The notes under the pieces: model-generated
Database searches by the model: none
What the model saw: the letters and a program-made list of their open reading frames with translations, nothing else
What the model was told of the DNA's origin: nothing
Origin: Pseudooceanicola antarcticus
GTDB taxonomy: Bacteria > Pseudomonadota > Alphaproteobacteria > Rhodobacterales > Rhodobacteraceae
Direction: 5' to 3'
DNA: 64,000 bases
Assembly: GCF_900215355.1 (NCBI RefSeq)
Contig: NZ_OBEA01000002.1
Location: 1 to 64,000, forward strand
Program-made: the position numbers and the translations under genes
Part shown: positions 26,492 to 35,056 of the stretch, in pieces
How the letters are laid out: the number at the start of each line of letters is the position of its first letter
Position numbering within the stretch: position 1 is the first letter of the stretch

Positions 26492-27121
26492 TCAGGCGAT
26501 CTCGGTGACCAGCTCGTCCAGGGGCTTGCGGATCTTCTTCATCGGCAGCAGCCAGTCGGCATCGGCCTGGCGATAGCCCAGGGGCAGGGTCAGCACCGCG
26601 TGCAGGCCCTTTTCCTTCAGGCCGAGGATCTCGTCGAAGCGATCGGCGTCAAAGCCCTCCATCGGGGTGCTGTCGACTTCCAGTTCGGCGGCCACGGCCA
26701 GGGCGAAGCCCAGGGCGATATAGGCCTGGCGCGCGGCGTGGTCGTGGTTGGTGCCGGCGTCGCGGGGCAGGTACATGGATTTCAGCTTGGTATAATAGTC
26801 GCGCAGGCCGGCGTTCTCACCGCGCTCGGCGATGTTGTGGTCCAGCACGGCGTCCAGGCGCTCTTCCGAGTAATTGTCCCAGGCGGCGAAAACCAGCACG
26901 TGGGAGCCGTCGGTCAGCTGCGACTGGTCGTAGGCCGCTTCACGCAGCTGGGCGCGGATCTCGGGGTTCTTCACCACGAAGAGCTCGAAGGGCTGCACGC
27001 CCGACGAGGTCGGCGCCATCTGGATGGCCTCGACGATCTGGGCGACCTTGTCCTCGGACACGGGGCGCGAGGGGTCCATTTTCTTGGTGGCATAGCGCCA
27101 GGAGAGTTTCTCGTTCAGCAT
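26492..27121 (-). CDS. nitroreductase-family NAD(P)H oxidoreductase
   Basis: 209 residues, FMN-dependent nitroreductase fold of the NfsB type. N-terminal FMN-phosphate residues are suggested by RYATKKM, the central SSGVQPFELFVV is the usual second FMN-contact strand, and LGYRQADADW is the late motif. Members reduce nitroaromatics, quinones or other electrophiles; a physiological substrate cannot be given. A palindrome lies upstream at 27163, so it may have its own regulator, though none is adjacent. Confidence 0.9.
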   Translation of the reverse strand: MLNEKLSWRYATKKMDPSRPVSEDKVAQIVEAIQMAPTSSGVQPFELFVVKNPEIRAQLREAAYDQSQLTDGSHVLVFAAWDNYSEERLDAVLDHNIAERGENAGLRDYYTKLKSMYLPRDAGTNHDHAARQAYIALGFALAVAAELEVDSTPMEGFDADRFDEILGLKEKGLHAVLTLPLGYRQADADWLLPMKKIRKPLDELVTEIA

Positions 27122-27162
27122 TGTCTTGTTCCTTGAATCTGCTTTGGCACCCGATTTGACAA

Positions 27163-27180
27163 TTGAACTGCCGAGTTCAA
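27163..27180. promoter_or_regulatory. palindrome upstream of the nitroreductase
   Basis: TTGAACT-GCCG-AGTTCAA, perfect 7-bp arms, 42 bases before the nitroreductase ATG in the region where its promoter should lie. A candidate repressor site. The rest of 27122-27330 is comparatively AT-rich and shows no gene. Confidence 0.4.
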
Positions 27181-27330
27181 GTTTCCCCCGAGAAACCGCT
27201 GTCCCGGACGGCTCCCTTTAACCAATTGAAATAGATTGAAAAATCGCAAGATCGCGCGCCATCGCACAGTATCTTGTGCGCGAAAACCACCTCGAAACGC
27301 AGGTTTTTCACGCGCCTTCCGCAGGGGAAA

Positions 27331-27365
27331 GGTCGCCTCCGGGGGCATCGAGCCCCCGAAGGCGA
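27331..27365. terminator. strong hairpin downstream of cmk
   Basis: GTCGCC and GGCGAC flank the hairpin GGGGGCATCGAGCCCCC (27341-27357), giving a stem of about 14 bp with one mismatch. There is no T run. It is 100 bases beyond the cmk stop and probably ends or protects that transcript. The same GC hairpin core with one change occurs at 30816. Confidence 0.5.
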
Positions 27366-27465
27366 CGGGGCCCGGCCAGCGTTGCACATGGGGCAGAGAG
27401 CCGGGCAGGGCCCCATCAAATGGAGCGGCCGTAGCGCCGGCAGGGCGGCCGCGCGGGCCCTGACC

Positions 27466-28077
27466 TCAGTCCTGCCGCGAGGCCCGGATGATCTCGCAGG
27501 CGCGGGCCACCGCATCCTCGATCGACATCTCGGAGGTATCCAGCAGCACCGCATCCACGGCGGGCCGCAGCGGCGCGGTGGCGCGGGCCTGGTCGCGGGC
27601 GTCGCGTTCGCGCAGGTCGGCCAGCACTGCCTCGGGCGAGGTGGTGGCCCCTTTCGACACCAGCTCGCGCCAGCGCCGGTTGGCACGGATATTGTCCGAG
27701 GCGGTGACATAGAGCTTCACCTCGGCCTCGGGGCAGATCACCGTGCCGATGTCGCGCCCGTCCAGCACCGCGCCGCCCTGGCGGCGGGCGAAGGCGCGCT
27801 GGAAATCGACCAGCGCCGCGCGCACCTCGGGAATGGCGGCCACCTCGGAGGCAGCGCGGGCCACGTCGGCACTGCGCAGGTCCTCGCGCTCCAGGTCCTC
27901 GGGACGCAGCGCCTCGGCGGCCTCGATGGGGGACATGCCCTCCAGCCGCCTGGCCCCGGTGGCGCGGTAAAGCAGCCCGGTGTCCAGATGCGCCAGGCCG
28001 AAGATCCGCGCGACCTCCTTCGAGATCGTGCCCTTGCCCGCCGCGGCGGGGCCGTCGATGGCGATGGTGAAGCTCAT
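27466..28077 (-). CDS. cmk: cytidylate kinase
   Basis: 203 residues, phosphorylates CMP and dCMP with ATP. P-loop [11 protein letters not shown] at the N terminus; [10 protein letters not shown] is the NMP-binding start, and [22 protein letters not shown] the characteristic Cmk core. Length is slightly short but complete. It is usually found between aroA and rpsA; here aroA lies upstream but rpsA is 9 kb away and points the other way. Confidence 0.97.
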   Translation of the reverse strand: MSFTIAIDGPAAAGKGTISKEVARIFGLAHLDTGLLYRATGARRLEGMSPIEAAEALRPEDLEREDLRSADVARAASEVAAIPEVRAALVDFQRAFARRQGGAVLDGRDIGTVICPEAEVKLYVTASDNIRANRRWRELVSKGATTSPEAVLADLRERDARDQARATAPLRPAVDAVLLDTSEMSIEDAVARACEIIRASRQD

Positions 28078-28140
28078 GTCGCTCTCCCGATGGTGGATTT
28101 CCGTTCTAGCGGGGATGCGGGCATGAGGCCAGAGGGGGCG

Positions 28141-28653
28141 TCAGCGCTCGGTCGAAGGGCGCGGGTGCCGCAGGCGACGCACCCCCGCACGGACCAGCAG
28201 CGCGGTCATCAGCAGGGCCGAGACGGTGACCGACAGGGTCTTGATCACGGTCGCGGCCTGCAGGGCCTGCAGCAGCGCGTGGCTGGGCCCTTCGGCTGTC
28301 AGCGCAAGCCGCACCATCAGGTTTTCAGCGTAATCGGCCAGCAAGCCGCTGGCCACGGGGATCAGCGCCAGGTTCAGCCAGCGGCCCGCCAGCTGCGCCC
28401 GGAACCCCGCCGCGAAGGCCCCGGCCAGCAGGGCCGGATAGAACAGGTCCAGCAGGTGCTGTGGCCCGAGGTAGAGCGCGCGCTGATCGTCGGACAGCAG
28501 TGCCACGTAACCGAGGGCTTCGCGCAGCGGATAGCCAAGGGGCCGCATGTCGAAGGGCGGCATGGTGGCCGCGTAGAGATGCGGGATGGTCCAGATGTGC
28601 ATGGCGACGAAGAGCGCCGCCGATGCCGCAAGCAGGATCCAGAACTGCCGCAT
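28141..28653 (-). CDS. small membrane protein, unknown
   Basis: 170 residues. Four hydrophobic stretches: the N-terminal WILLAASAALFVAMHIW, a middle pair and a C-terminal VSALLMTALLVRAGV. No family recognised. The ATG at 28653 shares one base with the aroA stop (TGATG) and the frame upstream lies over aroA, so the start is firm. It is co-transcribed between aroA and cmk, a position that normally holds no gene. Confidence 0.75.
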   Translation of the reverse strand: MRQFWILLAASAALFVAMHIWTIPHLYAATMPPFDMRPLGYPLREALGYVALLSDDQRALYLGPQHLLDLFYPALLAGAFAAGFRAQLAGRWLNLALIPVASGLLADYAENLMVRLALTAEGPSHALLQALQAATVIKTLSVTVSALLMTALLVRAGVRRLRHPRPSTER

Positions 28654-29999
28654 CAGTCGGTTTCGAGCGTGGCGCCCAGCCCGGTCATCAGCGGGACGAA
28701 GATCGGGAAGGAGGTCGAGATCGGCCCCGAGTCGTCGATGCCCACGGGCTCTTTCGTCGACAGGCCAAGGCACATGAAGGACATGGCGATGCGGTGATCG
28801 AGGAAGGTCTCGCAGGTGAAACCACCGGGGACATTGCCGGGGCCCATGCCCTCGACGGCCCACCAGTCCTCGCCCTCTTCGACGCTCACGCCATTGCCGC
28901 GCAGCCCGCGCGCCATGGCGTCGATCCGGTCGCTTTCCTTGACCCGCAGCTCCTTGACGCCGGTCATCTCGGTGCGGCCCGTGGCATTGGCGGCGACGAC
29001 CGACAGCACCGGGTATTCGTCGATCATCGAGGCGGCGCGGGCGGGCGGCACGGAAATGCCCTTCATGTCGGGCGAGTAGCGGGCGCGCAGGTCGGCGACG
29101 GGCTCACCACCCTCTTCGCGCAGGTTCTCGTAGGTCAGGTCGGCGCCCATCTCCTGCAACGTGGTGAAGAGACCGGCGCGGGTGGGGTTGAGGCCGATGT
29201 TGGGCACCAGCACGTCCGAGCCGGGCGTGATCAGTGCGGCGCAGACCGGGAAGGCGGCCGAGGACGGGTCACGCGGCACCACGATGGTCTGCGGCTTCAG
29301 CTCGGGCTGGCCCTTGAGGGTGATGACGCGGCCCTCTTCGGTGACCTCGGTGCTGATCTCGGCACCGAAGCCCGCAAGCATGCGCTCGGTATGGTCGCGG
29401 GTGGCTTCCTTCTCGATCACCACGGTCTCGCCGGGGGTGTTGAGACCGGCCAGCAGTACGGCGGATTTCACCTGGGCCGAGGGGACGGGGGTCTCGTAGC
29501 GCACCGGCACGGGGTTTTCCGCGCCGACCAGGGTCAGCGGCAAGCGGCCGCCCGAACGTCCGACGGCACGGGTTCCGAAGAGCGCCAGCGGATCGGTGAC
29601 CCGCGCCATGGGGCGCGAGTTCAGCGAGGCATCGCCGGTGAAGGTGACAGAGATCGGGCAGGTCGCCACGGCGCCCATGATCAGCCGCACGCCGGTGCCG
29701 GAATTGCCGCAGTCGATGACGTGATCGGGCTCGGCGAAACCACCCGTTCCCACGCCATGGACCCGCCAGTTGCCGTCGCCGAGGTTCTCGACCGTGGCGC
29801 CGAAGCTCTGCATGGCCTTCGCGGTGTCCAGCACGTCCTGGCCTTCCAGCAGGCCCGAGATATTGGTCTCTCCCACCGCCATGGCGCCGAAGATCAGCGC
29901 GCGGTGGCTGATGGACTTGTCGCCGGGCACATGGGCCTCGCCCTTGAGGGGGCCTTTGGCATGGGACTTCATCGGGACGGGGGCGCCGTGGGACGACAT
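28653..29999 (-). CDS. aroA: 3-phosphoshikimate 1-carboxyvinyltransferase, class II
   Basis: EPSP synthase, 448 residues, sixth step of the shikimate pathway (PEP plus shikimate-3-phosphate). Substrate motifs GDKSISHRA (26-34), [28 protein letters not shown] and LDHRIAMSF follow the class II pattern known from the Agrobacterium CP4 enzyme. The class II residue tied to glyphosate tolerance, Ala100 of CP4, corresponds here to G101 in GNSGTG, as in sensitive enzymes. It heads a unit with the small membrane protein and cmk. Confidence 0.96.
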   Translation of the reverse strand: MSSHGAPVPMKSHAKGPLKGEAHVPGDKSISHRALIFGAMAVGETNISGLLEGQDVLDTAKAMQSFGATVENLGDGNWRVHGVGTGGFAEPDHVIDCGNSGTGVRLIMGAVATCPISVTFTGDASLNSRPMARVTDPLALFGTRAVGRSGGRLPLTLVGAENPVPVRYETPVPSAQVKSAVLLAGLNTPGETVVIEKEATRDHTERMLAGFGAEISTEVTEEGRVITLKGQPELKPQTIVVPRDPSSAAFPVCAALITPGSDVLVPNIGLNPTRAGLFTTLQEMGADLTYENLREEGGEPVADLRARYSPDMKGISVPPARAASMIDEYPVLSVVAANATGRTEMTGVKELRVKESDRIDAMARGLRGNGVSVEEGEDWWAVEGMGPGNVPGGFTCETFLDHRIAMSFMCLGLSTKEPVGIDDSGPISTSFPIFVPLMTGLGATLETD

Positions 30000-30095
30000 G
30001 ACTTCTCCTCGCGTGTTGCGCGGATCTGATAGCGCAAGCGGCAGGCGGGGTCACGTGCAAAGGCAGGCGGGCAAAGGCGAAGTGCCGGAAGGGGG

Positions 30096-30761
30096 CTAGA
30101 AGGGAACCGGCAGCCCGTGCTGGTCGTAGAAGCCGCCACTGTCATCCGGGGTCAGGCCCGCCAGGACATGAAGCAGCCGCCGCGCGGCCTCCGGCGCAGA
30201 GACGGCGGGATGCCGCGTGAGGTATCGGCGCGTCAGGCCGGTCTCCACGGTGCCCGGATGCAGGGCGACGCAGATCGCCTGCGGATGGCTGCGCGCCAGC
30301 TCGATGGCGCCGCAGCGGATCACCTGGTTCAGCGCGGCCTTGGCGGCCCGGTAGGAGGTCCAGCCGCCCAGCCTGTTGTCCCCGATGGACCCGACACGGG
30401 CAGAGAGCGCCGCAAAGCGCGCTGGCCTGTCCCTTGGCAGCAGGCGCAGGGCATGTTTCAGCACCAGCGCCGGGCCGATGCAATTGACCGCGAACTGCAC
30501 CGCCATGGCCTCGGGCGTGAGCTGGCGCAGCGACTTCTCGGGCCCCTGCCCATTGATCTCGAGCGCCCCGCTGGCGCAGAAGACAAGGTCGAAACCGGGC
30601 GAGAGCTGCCCCAGGTGATGGGCCACCGAGGCCTCGTCGGTGATATCCAGCCCATCTTCGCGCCGCGACAACGTGGTAACCTGCACGCGCTCTTCCTGCA
30701 GCGCGGCCACCAGGGCCGCGCCGATCCCGCCGGAAGCGCCGATGATCAGGGCACGTGTCAT
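30096..30761 (-). CDS. SDR-family oxidoreductase
   Basis: About 221 residues, Rossmann-fold short-chain dehydrogenase. NAD(P) motif GASGGIGAAL at the N terminus; the catalytic YxxxK appears as YRAAK, preceded by the SARVG serine strand. The overall shape resembles the C-factor/CsgA subgroup. The start at 30761 gives the standard N terminus; 30776 is possible. Substrate unknown. It is separated from the arabinose-lipid operon by two hairpin elements, so it is probably a separate unit. Confidence 0.88.
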   Translation of the reverse strand: MTRALIIGASGGIGAALVAALQEERVQVTTLSRREDGLDITDEASVAHHLGQLSPGFDLVFCASGALEINGQGPEKSLRQLTPEAMAVQFAVNCIGPALVLKHALRLLPRDRPARFAALSARVGSIGDNRLGGWTSYRAAKAALNQVIRCGAIELARSHPQAICVALHPGTVETGLTRRYLTRHPAVSAPEAARRLLHVLAGLTPDDSGGFYDQHGLPVPF

Positions 30762-30815
30762 GAAGTCTCTACGCATCGGACAGCCGGCAGGTTCACTTTT
30801 CGGGCGCGCGCCCTC

Positions 30816-30857
30816 GGGGGCTTCGAGCCCCCCTCGGCCGCCGGGGGCTGCGCCCCC
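30816..30857. repeat. paired GC hairpins
   Basis: Two neighbouring hairpins, GGGGGCTTCGAGCCCCC (30816-30832) and GGGGGCTGCGCCCCC (30843-30857), lie upstream of the SDR start in the 315-base gap to the next gene. The first is nearly the same as the cmk hairpin at 27341. They lack T runs. Confidence 0.6.
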
Positions 30858-30937
30858 GTAGGGCGCCCTCCTTCGGACCGGGGCACTTGGACCCTAGGCA
30901 GATCGCGCCCCGGTGCCTCGCTGGCCCTCCCCAATCG

Positions 30938-31054
30938 CATCACCAGGCTGGAAATACTCCGGGGGACTCCGCGTCAGCGGAGGGGGGCAGAGCCCCCGCG
31001 CCGCCTCGTGCCAGGGGCAGGCGTTGCCGTTTGAGTATTTTCAGCCTGGTGATG
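30938..31054. repeat. composite intergenic repeat, copy 2 (both arms)
   Basis: The fullest copy: the left 22-base arm (30938-30959) and an inverted right arm (31033-31054) agree at 21 of 22 positions, with CGGGGG, a variable hairpin (CTCCGC with GCGGAG) and GGGGGCAGAGCCCCC (30983-30997) between. As RNA it could fold into one long stem with inner hairpins. It lies just downstream of the dprE2-like stop and may end that operon. Confidence 0.85.
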
Positions 31055-31076
31055 ACATGGGCGCAGCGCCCGGATC

Positions 31077-31811
31077 TCAGAGCGAGAGCTTCTTGAAGAG
31101 CGGCTCGGGGATGGCGCGGATAATGGCCATGATCAGCCGCCAGACGGGGCGGGTGTAGATCACGTTGCGCCGCCGCGTGACCGCGCGCACCACGGCCGCG
31201 CCCAGCTCTTCGGGCTGGGCGGTGAGCGGCGCGGGCAGGTCCAGGCCTTCGGTCATCGCGGTCGCGACGAAGCCCGGCTTGACGGTCAGCACATGCACGC
31301 CCTCGCCCGCCAGGCGATTGCGCAACCCGGCCAGGTAGGCGGTGAAACCCGCCTTCGCCGCGCCGTAGATGTAGTTCGAGCCGCGCCCGCGATCGCCAGC
31401 GACAGAGGAGATACCGACGATCACCCCCTCGCCCTCGGCGGCAAAGAGGTTCGCCACATGGCCCAGCACCGAGGCCGGCCCCTCGAAATTGCTGCGGATG
31501 ACGCGGGTGGCGGCCTCCATGTCGCGCTCGTCCTCCTGCTGGTCGCCCAGCAGACCCACGGCGCAGACCACCACGCCGGGGCGGGGCTCGAGCCCCGTCA
31601 CGAAAGCCGCGTGGGTCTCCAGCGCCAGGGCGTCGAATTCATGCAGGCTGACCTCGACCCGGTGGCGCAGCGAGAGGTCCTTGCCCTGCAGCTCAAGCCC
31701 CTGCGCGTTGCGGGCGGCCAGCATGATCGGGTGGCCTTCGGCGGCAAAGGCATGGGCGATGGCCAGCCCGATATCACTGCGGCCGCCAAGGATCAGGACG
31801 GGGTCTTTCAT
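31077..31811 (-). CDS. dprE2: polyprenylphosphoryl-2-keto-ribose reductase, DprE2-like
   Basis: 244-residue SDR that agrees with mycobacterial DprE2 along its length: N-terminal LILGGRSDIGLAIA cofactor motif, VVCAVGLLGDQ, ISSVAGDRGRGSNYIYGAAKAG with catalytic Y and K, TVKPGFVATAMT and the C-terminal amphipathic ending IPEPLFKKLSL. DprE2 reduces the keto intermediate made by DprE1 to give polyprenyl-phosphoryl-arabinose. It follows the DprE1-like gene by 15 bases, which makes the assignment strong. Confidence 0.88.
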   Translation of the reverse strand: MKDPVLILGGRSDIGLAIAHAFAAEGHPIMLAARNAQGLELQGKDLSLRHRVEVSLHEFDALALETHAAFVTGLEPRPGVVVCAVGLLGDQQEDERDMEAATRVIRSNFEGPASVLGHVANLFAAEGEGVIVGISSVAGDRGRGSNYIYGAAKAGFTAYLAGLRNRLAGEGVHVLTVKPGFVATAMTEGLDLPAPLTAQPEELGAAVVRAVTRRRNVIYTRPVWRLIMAIIRAIPEPLFKKLSL

Positions 31812-31826
31812 GAAGGTCTCCGGGGG

Positions 31827-33170
31827 TCAGAGTTGCAGGCGGCGTGATTGGGCAGAGGCAAAGCGACTGTCCCAGCCTTCGGCCCGGCGTGTTTCGGACA
31901 GGGTGGTCAGGCGGGGATCGGCGGCATGCAGGGTCTGCGCCTTGAGGCGCGAATCCTTGGCCAGGTAGAAGCGCCCGCCGTGATCGAGGGTGATCCGGTC
32001 GAGCCGGTCGAGCAGGGCCAGGGCGGTGGGCGTGACGGGGAAGTCCAGCGCCAGCGTGTAGCCTTCCATCGGGAAGCTATGCGCCGTGGTGTCGGGGCCG
32101 AGGCGTTTCAGCACTGCCAGGAAAGAGCCCTGTCCGGCCTCGGATATCGCGGCCAGAAGCGTCTCGAGGCCCGCCCGCGCCCCGGCCAGCGGCAGCACGC
32201 ATTGAAACTGCGCAAAGCCGCGCCGCCCGTAGATGCGGTTCCAGTTGGCGATGGCGTCGAGCGGGTAGAAGTAGCTGTCCCAGTCGACCAGCGAGGGCCC
32301 GGCCTTGCGCGCCCCGGCGCGGTAGTAGAGCCCGTTGAAGGCACGCAGCGTATAGCGGTTGAGCGCCAGGCCCGGCGCATCCAGCGGCACGTTGAGGCGG
32401 CGCTTCTCGGGTGTCACGAAGGGCCGGGCGCGGCGGCGCGGTTCCAGCTGCTCCAGCCGGGCGTGATCGCCCAGCATCACCAGCGAGCGGCCAAGCGTCT
32501 CGCCCTGGCCCAGGCAGTCGAACCAGGCCACCGAATAGGTGGGGCCATCCGCATCGGCGGCGGCTTCCTCGAAGATCGCCATGGCTTCGGCCAGGTCACG
32601 GGCCGGGCGCATGTCCTGGGCGATCCAGCCGGTTTCCACGGGGCGCAGGTAGAGGCCCGCGCGCAGGATCACGCCCGTCAGCCCCATGCCGCCGATGGTC
32701 TGCTGGAAGAGGCCCGAGTTGCTGGCCTTCGTGCAGCGCAGCACCTCTCCTTCCGCCGTCATGATCTCGATCCAGGCCAGGTGGTGCCCGAAAGAGCCGT
32801 CGCGCAGGTGGTTCTTGCCATGCACGTCCGAGGCAATGGCCCCGCCAAGCGTCACCAGCTTGGTGCCCGGCGTGACGAAGGGAAAGAAGCCAAGCGGCAG
32901 GAAGGCGGCGATCAGGTCGCCCAGAAGCACCCCGGCTTCGGCCTCGACGAGGCCGGTCTCGGGATCGAAGCCCAGGATGTGGCGGAAGCCGGTCATGTCC
33001 AGCACCTGCCCCTCGGAGAGGGCGGAATCGCCATAGCTGCGGCCATTGCCACGGGCGATCAGCGGCCCCCTTGCCATGGCTTCGGCCACGGCCACCTCGC
33101 TGCGCGGGCGCGAGAGGGTCTCGGGCGTGATGCGGGGATAGCGGCCCCAGCCTGACAACGGGCGGCTCAT
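31827..33170 (-). CDS. dprE1: polyprenylphosphoryl-ribose 2'-oxidase, DprE1-like
   Basis: FAD-dependent oxidase of the VAO/GLO fold, 447 residues. Flavin motifs ARGNGRSYGDSAL (39-51) and PGTKLVTLGGAIASDVHGKN (101-120) match DprE1. Catalytic lysine K405 (LAKDSR) corresponds to K418 of the M. tuberculosis enzyme. C387, the residue attacked by benzothiazinones there, is A374 here, at the identical 31-residue spacing. With DprE2 it epimerises the 2' position of polyprenylphosphoryl-ribose to arabinose. The ATG at 33170 overlaps the gtrA stop by 4 bases. Confidence 0.9.
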   Translation of the reverse strand: MSRPLSGWGRYPRITPETLSRPRSEVAVAEAMARGPLIARGNGRSYGDSALSEGQVLDMTGFRHILGFDPETGLVEAEAGVLLGDLIAAFLPLGFFPFVTPGTKLVTLGGAIASDVHGKNHLRDGSFGHHLAWIEIMTAEGEVLRCTKASNSGLFQQTIGGMGLTGVILRAGLYLRPVETGWIAQDMRPARDLAEAMAIFEEAAADADGPTYSVAWFDCLGQGETLGRSLVMLGDHARLEQLEPRRRARPFVTPEKRRLNVPLDAPGLALNRYTLRAFNGLYYRAGARKAGPSLVDWDSYFYPLDAIANWNRIYGRRGFAQFQCVLPLAGARAGLETLLAAISEAGQGSFLAVLKRLGPDTTAHSFPMEGYTLALDFPVTPTALALLDRLDRITLDHGGRFYLAKDSRLKAQTLHAADPRLTTLSETRRAEGWDSRFASAQSRRLQL

Positions 33171-33565
33171 GCCGGTGCGGTCCGGAAGGTGAAGCGCCGG
33201 TCGAGGCGGTATTTCACCACGTAGCCGATGGCCAGGCCCAGCACGGCGCCGGCCTCGCGGGCGAAATCGGTCTGCCATGTCATCCAGGCCAGGGTCTCGA
33301 AGCCCCAGAAGATCGCCGTCGTCACCAGCCCCATGGCGGTATAGAGGCCGAACTTGCGCGAATGGGCGCGGGCGCCGGTCTCGCGGTCCTCGAAGATCCA
33401 GCGCTTGTCGAGCAGGTACTTCAGCACCAGCCCCACCCCGGTCCCCACCAGGACGGCCAGGGCAAAACCTGCATCCCCGAGCAGCGCCAGCACGAGGCGT
33501 TGCGCGGCCAGGTTGGCCAGGATGGCCAGGACGGCGAAGGCGGTATAGAGCGCGGCAAGGCGCAT
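33167..33565 (-). CDS. GtrA-family membrane protein
   Basis: 132 residues and four hydrophobic helices, GtrA family. Members are thought to flip or aid use of polyprenyl-linked sugars; the mycobacterial Rv3789 is a GtrA protein encoded right beside dprE1 and dprE2. Its place between the UbiA-type and DprE1-type genes fits handling of a lipid-linked arabinose at the inner membrane. It begins immediately after the stop of the preceding gene and overlaps dprE1. Confidence 0.88.
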   Translation of the reverse strand: MRLAALYTAFAVLAILANLAAQRLVLALLGDAGFALAVLVGTGVGLVLKYLLDKRWIFEDRETGARAHSRKFGLYTAMGLVTTAIFWGFETLAWMTWQTDFAREAGAVLGLAIGYVVKYRLDRRFTFRTAPA

Positions 33566-35056
33566 TCAGAAGCTCCCGGCGGTGAAGAGACCCAGGATCA
33601 GGACCATGCAGACCTGGCTGGTGCGGTCGCGCAGGGCGAAGACCACCGGGTCATCATGCATCTCTCCGCGATGGGTAAGCAAGACGCAGCGCGACAGCCA
33701 GTAGAGCAGCACGCCGCAGGCCCCCCAAAGCGCCTGGGGCGTGGCATAAAGGCCCTGCACCGCCTCGCTTTCCACGTAAAGCGCCATCACCAGCACCGAG
33801 AGGTAGCCCGAGGCCACGGCCATCATCGAGACAAGCATCAGGTCCTCGGTGCGGTAGCCCCGCCCGGCGGCGGCCTCGCGCCCGCTGGCCTGGTTGTCGA
33901 CCAGCTCGGCCTGGCGCTTTACCGCGGCCAGAGAGAAGAAGAGGAAGATGGTGAAGGCCAGAAGCCAGGCGGAAAGCTCGATCCCCGTGGCGGCGCCCCC
34001 GGCGACCACGCGCATGGCGTAGAGCGCGGCCAGGGTGCAGATGTCGAGGATGGCCAGCCGCTTCAGGCGGAAGGAATATGCCGTGGTCAGCGCGTAATAG
34101 AGTGCCATGACCGCAAGGAAGACCGGGCCCAGGGTCAGCGCAAGGGCAAAGCCCGCCAGCACCAGCCCCGGCGCAAGCCAGAACCCGGTGCGCAGCGGCA
34201 GCGCGCCCGATGCGAAGGGCCGGTGGCGCTTGCGCGGGTGGGCGCGGTCGGCGGCCAGGTCCAGAAGGTCGTTCAGCACATAGACCGAAGAGGCCACCAG
34301 GCTGAAGGCGACGAAGGCCACGAGGCTTTGCAGGAAGGTCGAAAGCTCCAGCGCATGGGCGGCCAGCATGGGCAGGAAGATCAGCAGGTTCTTCAGCCAT
34401 TGATGCGGCCGCAGCGCGCGCAGCAGCGGCGGCAGGCGGTGGCCGGTCTCGGGCGGGGCTGTCTCCATGTGCAGGATCTGCGCCGGGGTCGCCTCGGCCT
34501 TCCTGCGCAGGGCCTGCGGGGCGGCGACGGTGATGCCGCGCTCGACGCTCTGCCAGACTGCCAGGTCGGCGGCGCTGTCGCCCACGTAGGTGACCTGCGC
34601 CCCGTAATGCTCGAGGATGAAGGCGGCCTTGGCGGCGCCTTTCAGGTTCTGCCCGGCCGTCGAGCCATGCACGGCGTCGAAGAGGCCCAGGTGGTCGGCG
34701 ATGGCGCGGGCGATGCGCTCGTCCGAGGCGGTGACCAGGGCGCAGCGCCCCCCGGCGGCACGCCAGCTTTCCAGAAGCTCCAGCACCGGGGCGCGGTAGG
34801 GCAGCACCTCGGGGGCGACGGTGGTAAGCCCGGCCAGCTGCGCCTTGAGGCCCGAGCGCCCGCCCGAAGCCAGCGCCCTGGCAGCACCAAGCGGCGCCAG
34901 CGGGTTGTGCGCCGAGGCGGCCCAGAAGCTTTCATCCAGCATGTCCGAGGCGATCAGCGTGCCGTCGAGATCGCAAAGCAGCCATTCGCCCTGGAGCGGC
35001 TGCGGCTGGCCCCCGCTGAATGCCGCCGCATCATCCTGCTTCATCTGCGTCCCCAT
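33566..35056 (-). CDS. HAD phosphatase-UbiA phosphoribosyltransferase fusion
   Basis: 496 residues in two parts. Residues about 24-185: HAD hydrolase with motif I D29-L-D31-G-T and the late GDSAAD acidic motif. Residues about 205-496: UbiA-superfamily membrane enzyme with eight or more helices and the metal-phosphate motif N262-D-x2-D-x3-D270-x2-HPRK, which is the pattern of decaprenyl-phosphate phosphoribosyltransferase (Rv3806c) rather than of quinone or haem prenyltransferases. The UbiA part would join PRPP to polyprenyl phosphate; the HAD part could remove the 5-phosphate. First gene of the four-gene operon. Starts at M1 or M5. Confidence 0.88.
   Translation of the reverse strand: MGTQMKQDDAAAFSGGQPQPLQGEWLLCDLDGTLIASDMLDESFWAASAHNPLAPLGAARALASGGRSGLKAQLAGLTTVAPEVLPYRAPVLELLESWRAAGGRCALVTASDERIARAIADHLGLFDAVHGSTAGQNLKGAAKAAFILEHYGAQVTYVGDSAADLAVWQSVERGITVAAPQALRRKAEATPAQILHMETAPPETGHRLPPLLRALRPHQWLKNLLIFLPMLAAHALELSTFLQSLVAFVAFSLVASSVYVLNDLLDLAADRAHPRKRHRPFASGALPLRTGFWLAPGLVLAGFALALTLGPVFLAVMALYYALTTAYSFRLKRLAILDICTLAALYAMRVVAGGAATGIELSAWLLAFTIFLFFSLAAVKRQAELVDNQASGREAAAGRGYRTEDLMLVSMMAVASGYLSVLVMALYVESEAVQGLYATPQALWGACGVLLYWLSRCVLLTHRGEMHDDPVVFALRDRTSQVCMVLILGLFTAGSF

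Noticed and set aside
28461-30029. 522-codon plus-strand frame opposite aroA
   Set aside because: Shadow frame; aroA on the minus strand has all catalytic motifs.
30096-30761. SDR as a fifth gene of the arabinose-lipid operon
   Set aside because: It is separated from the dprE2-like gene by over 300 bases with several hairpins, and its sequence is of the C-factor SDR type, not of a known step in that pathway.
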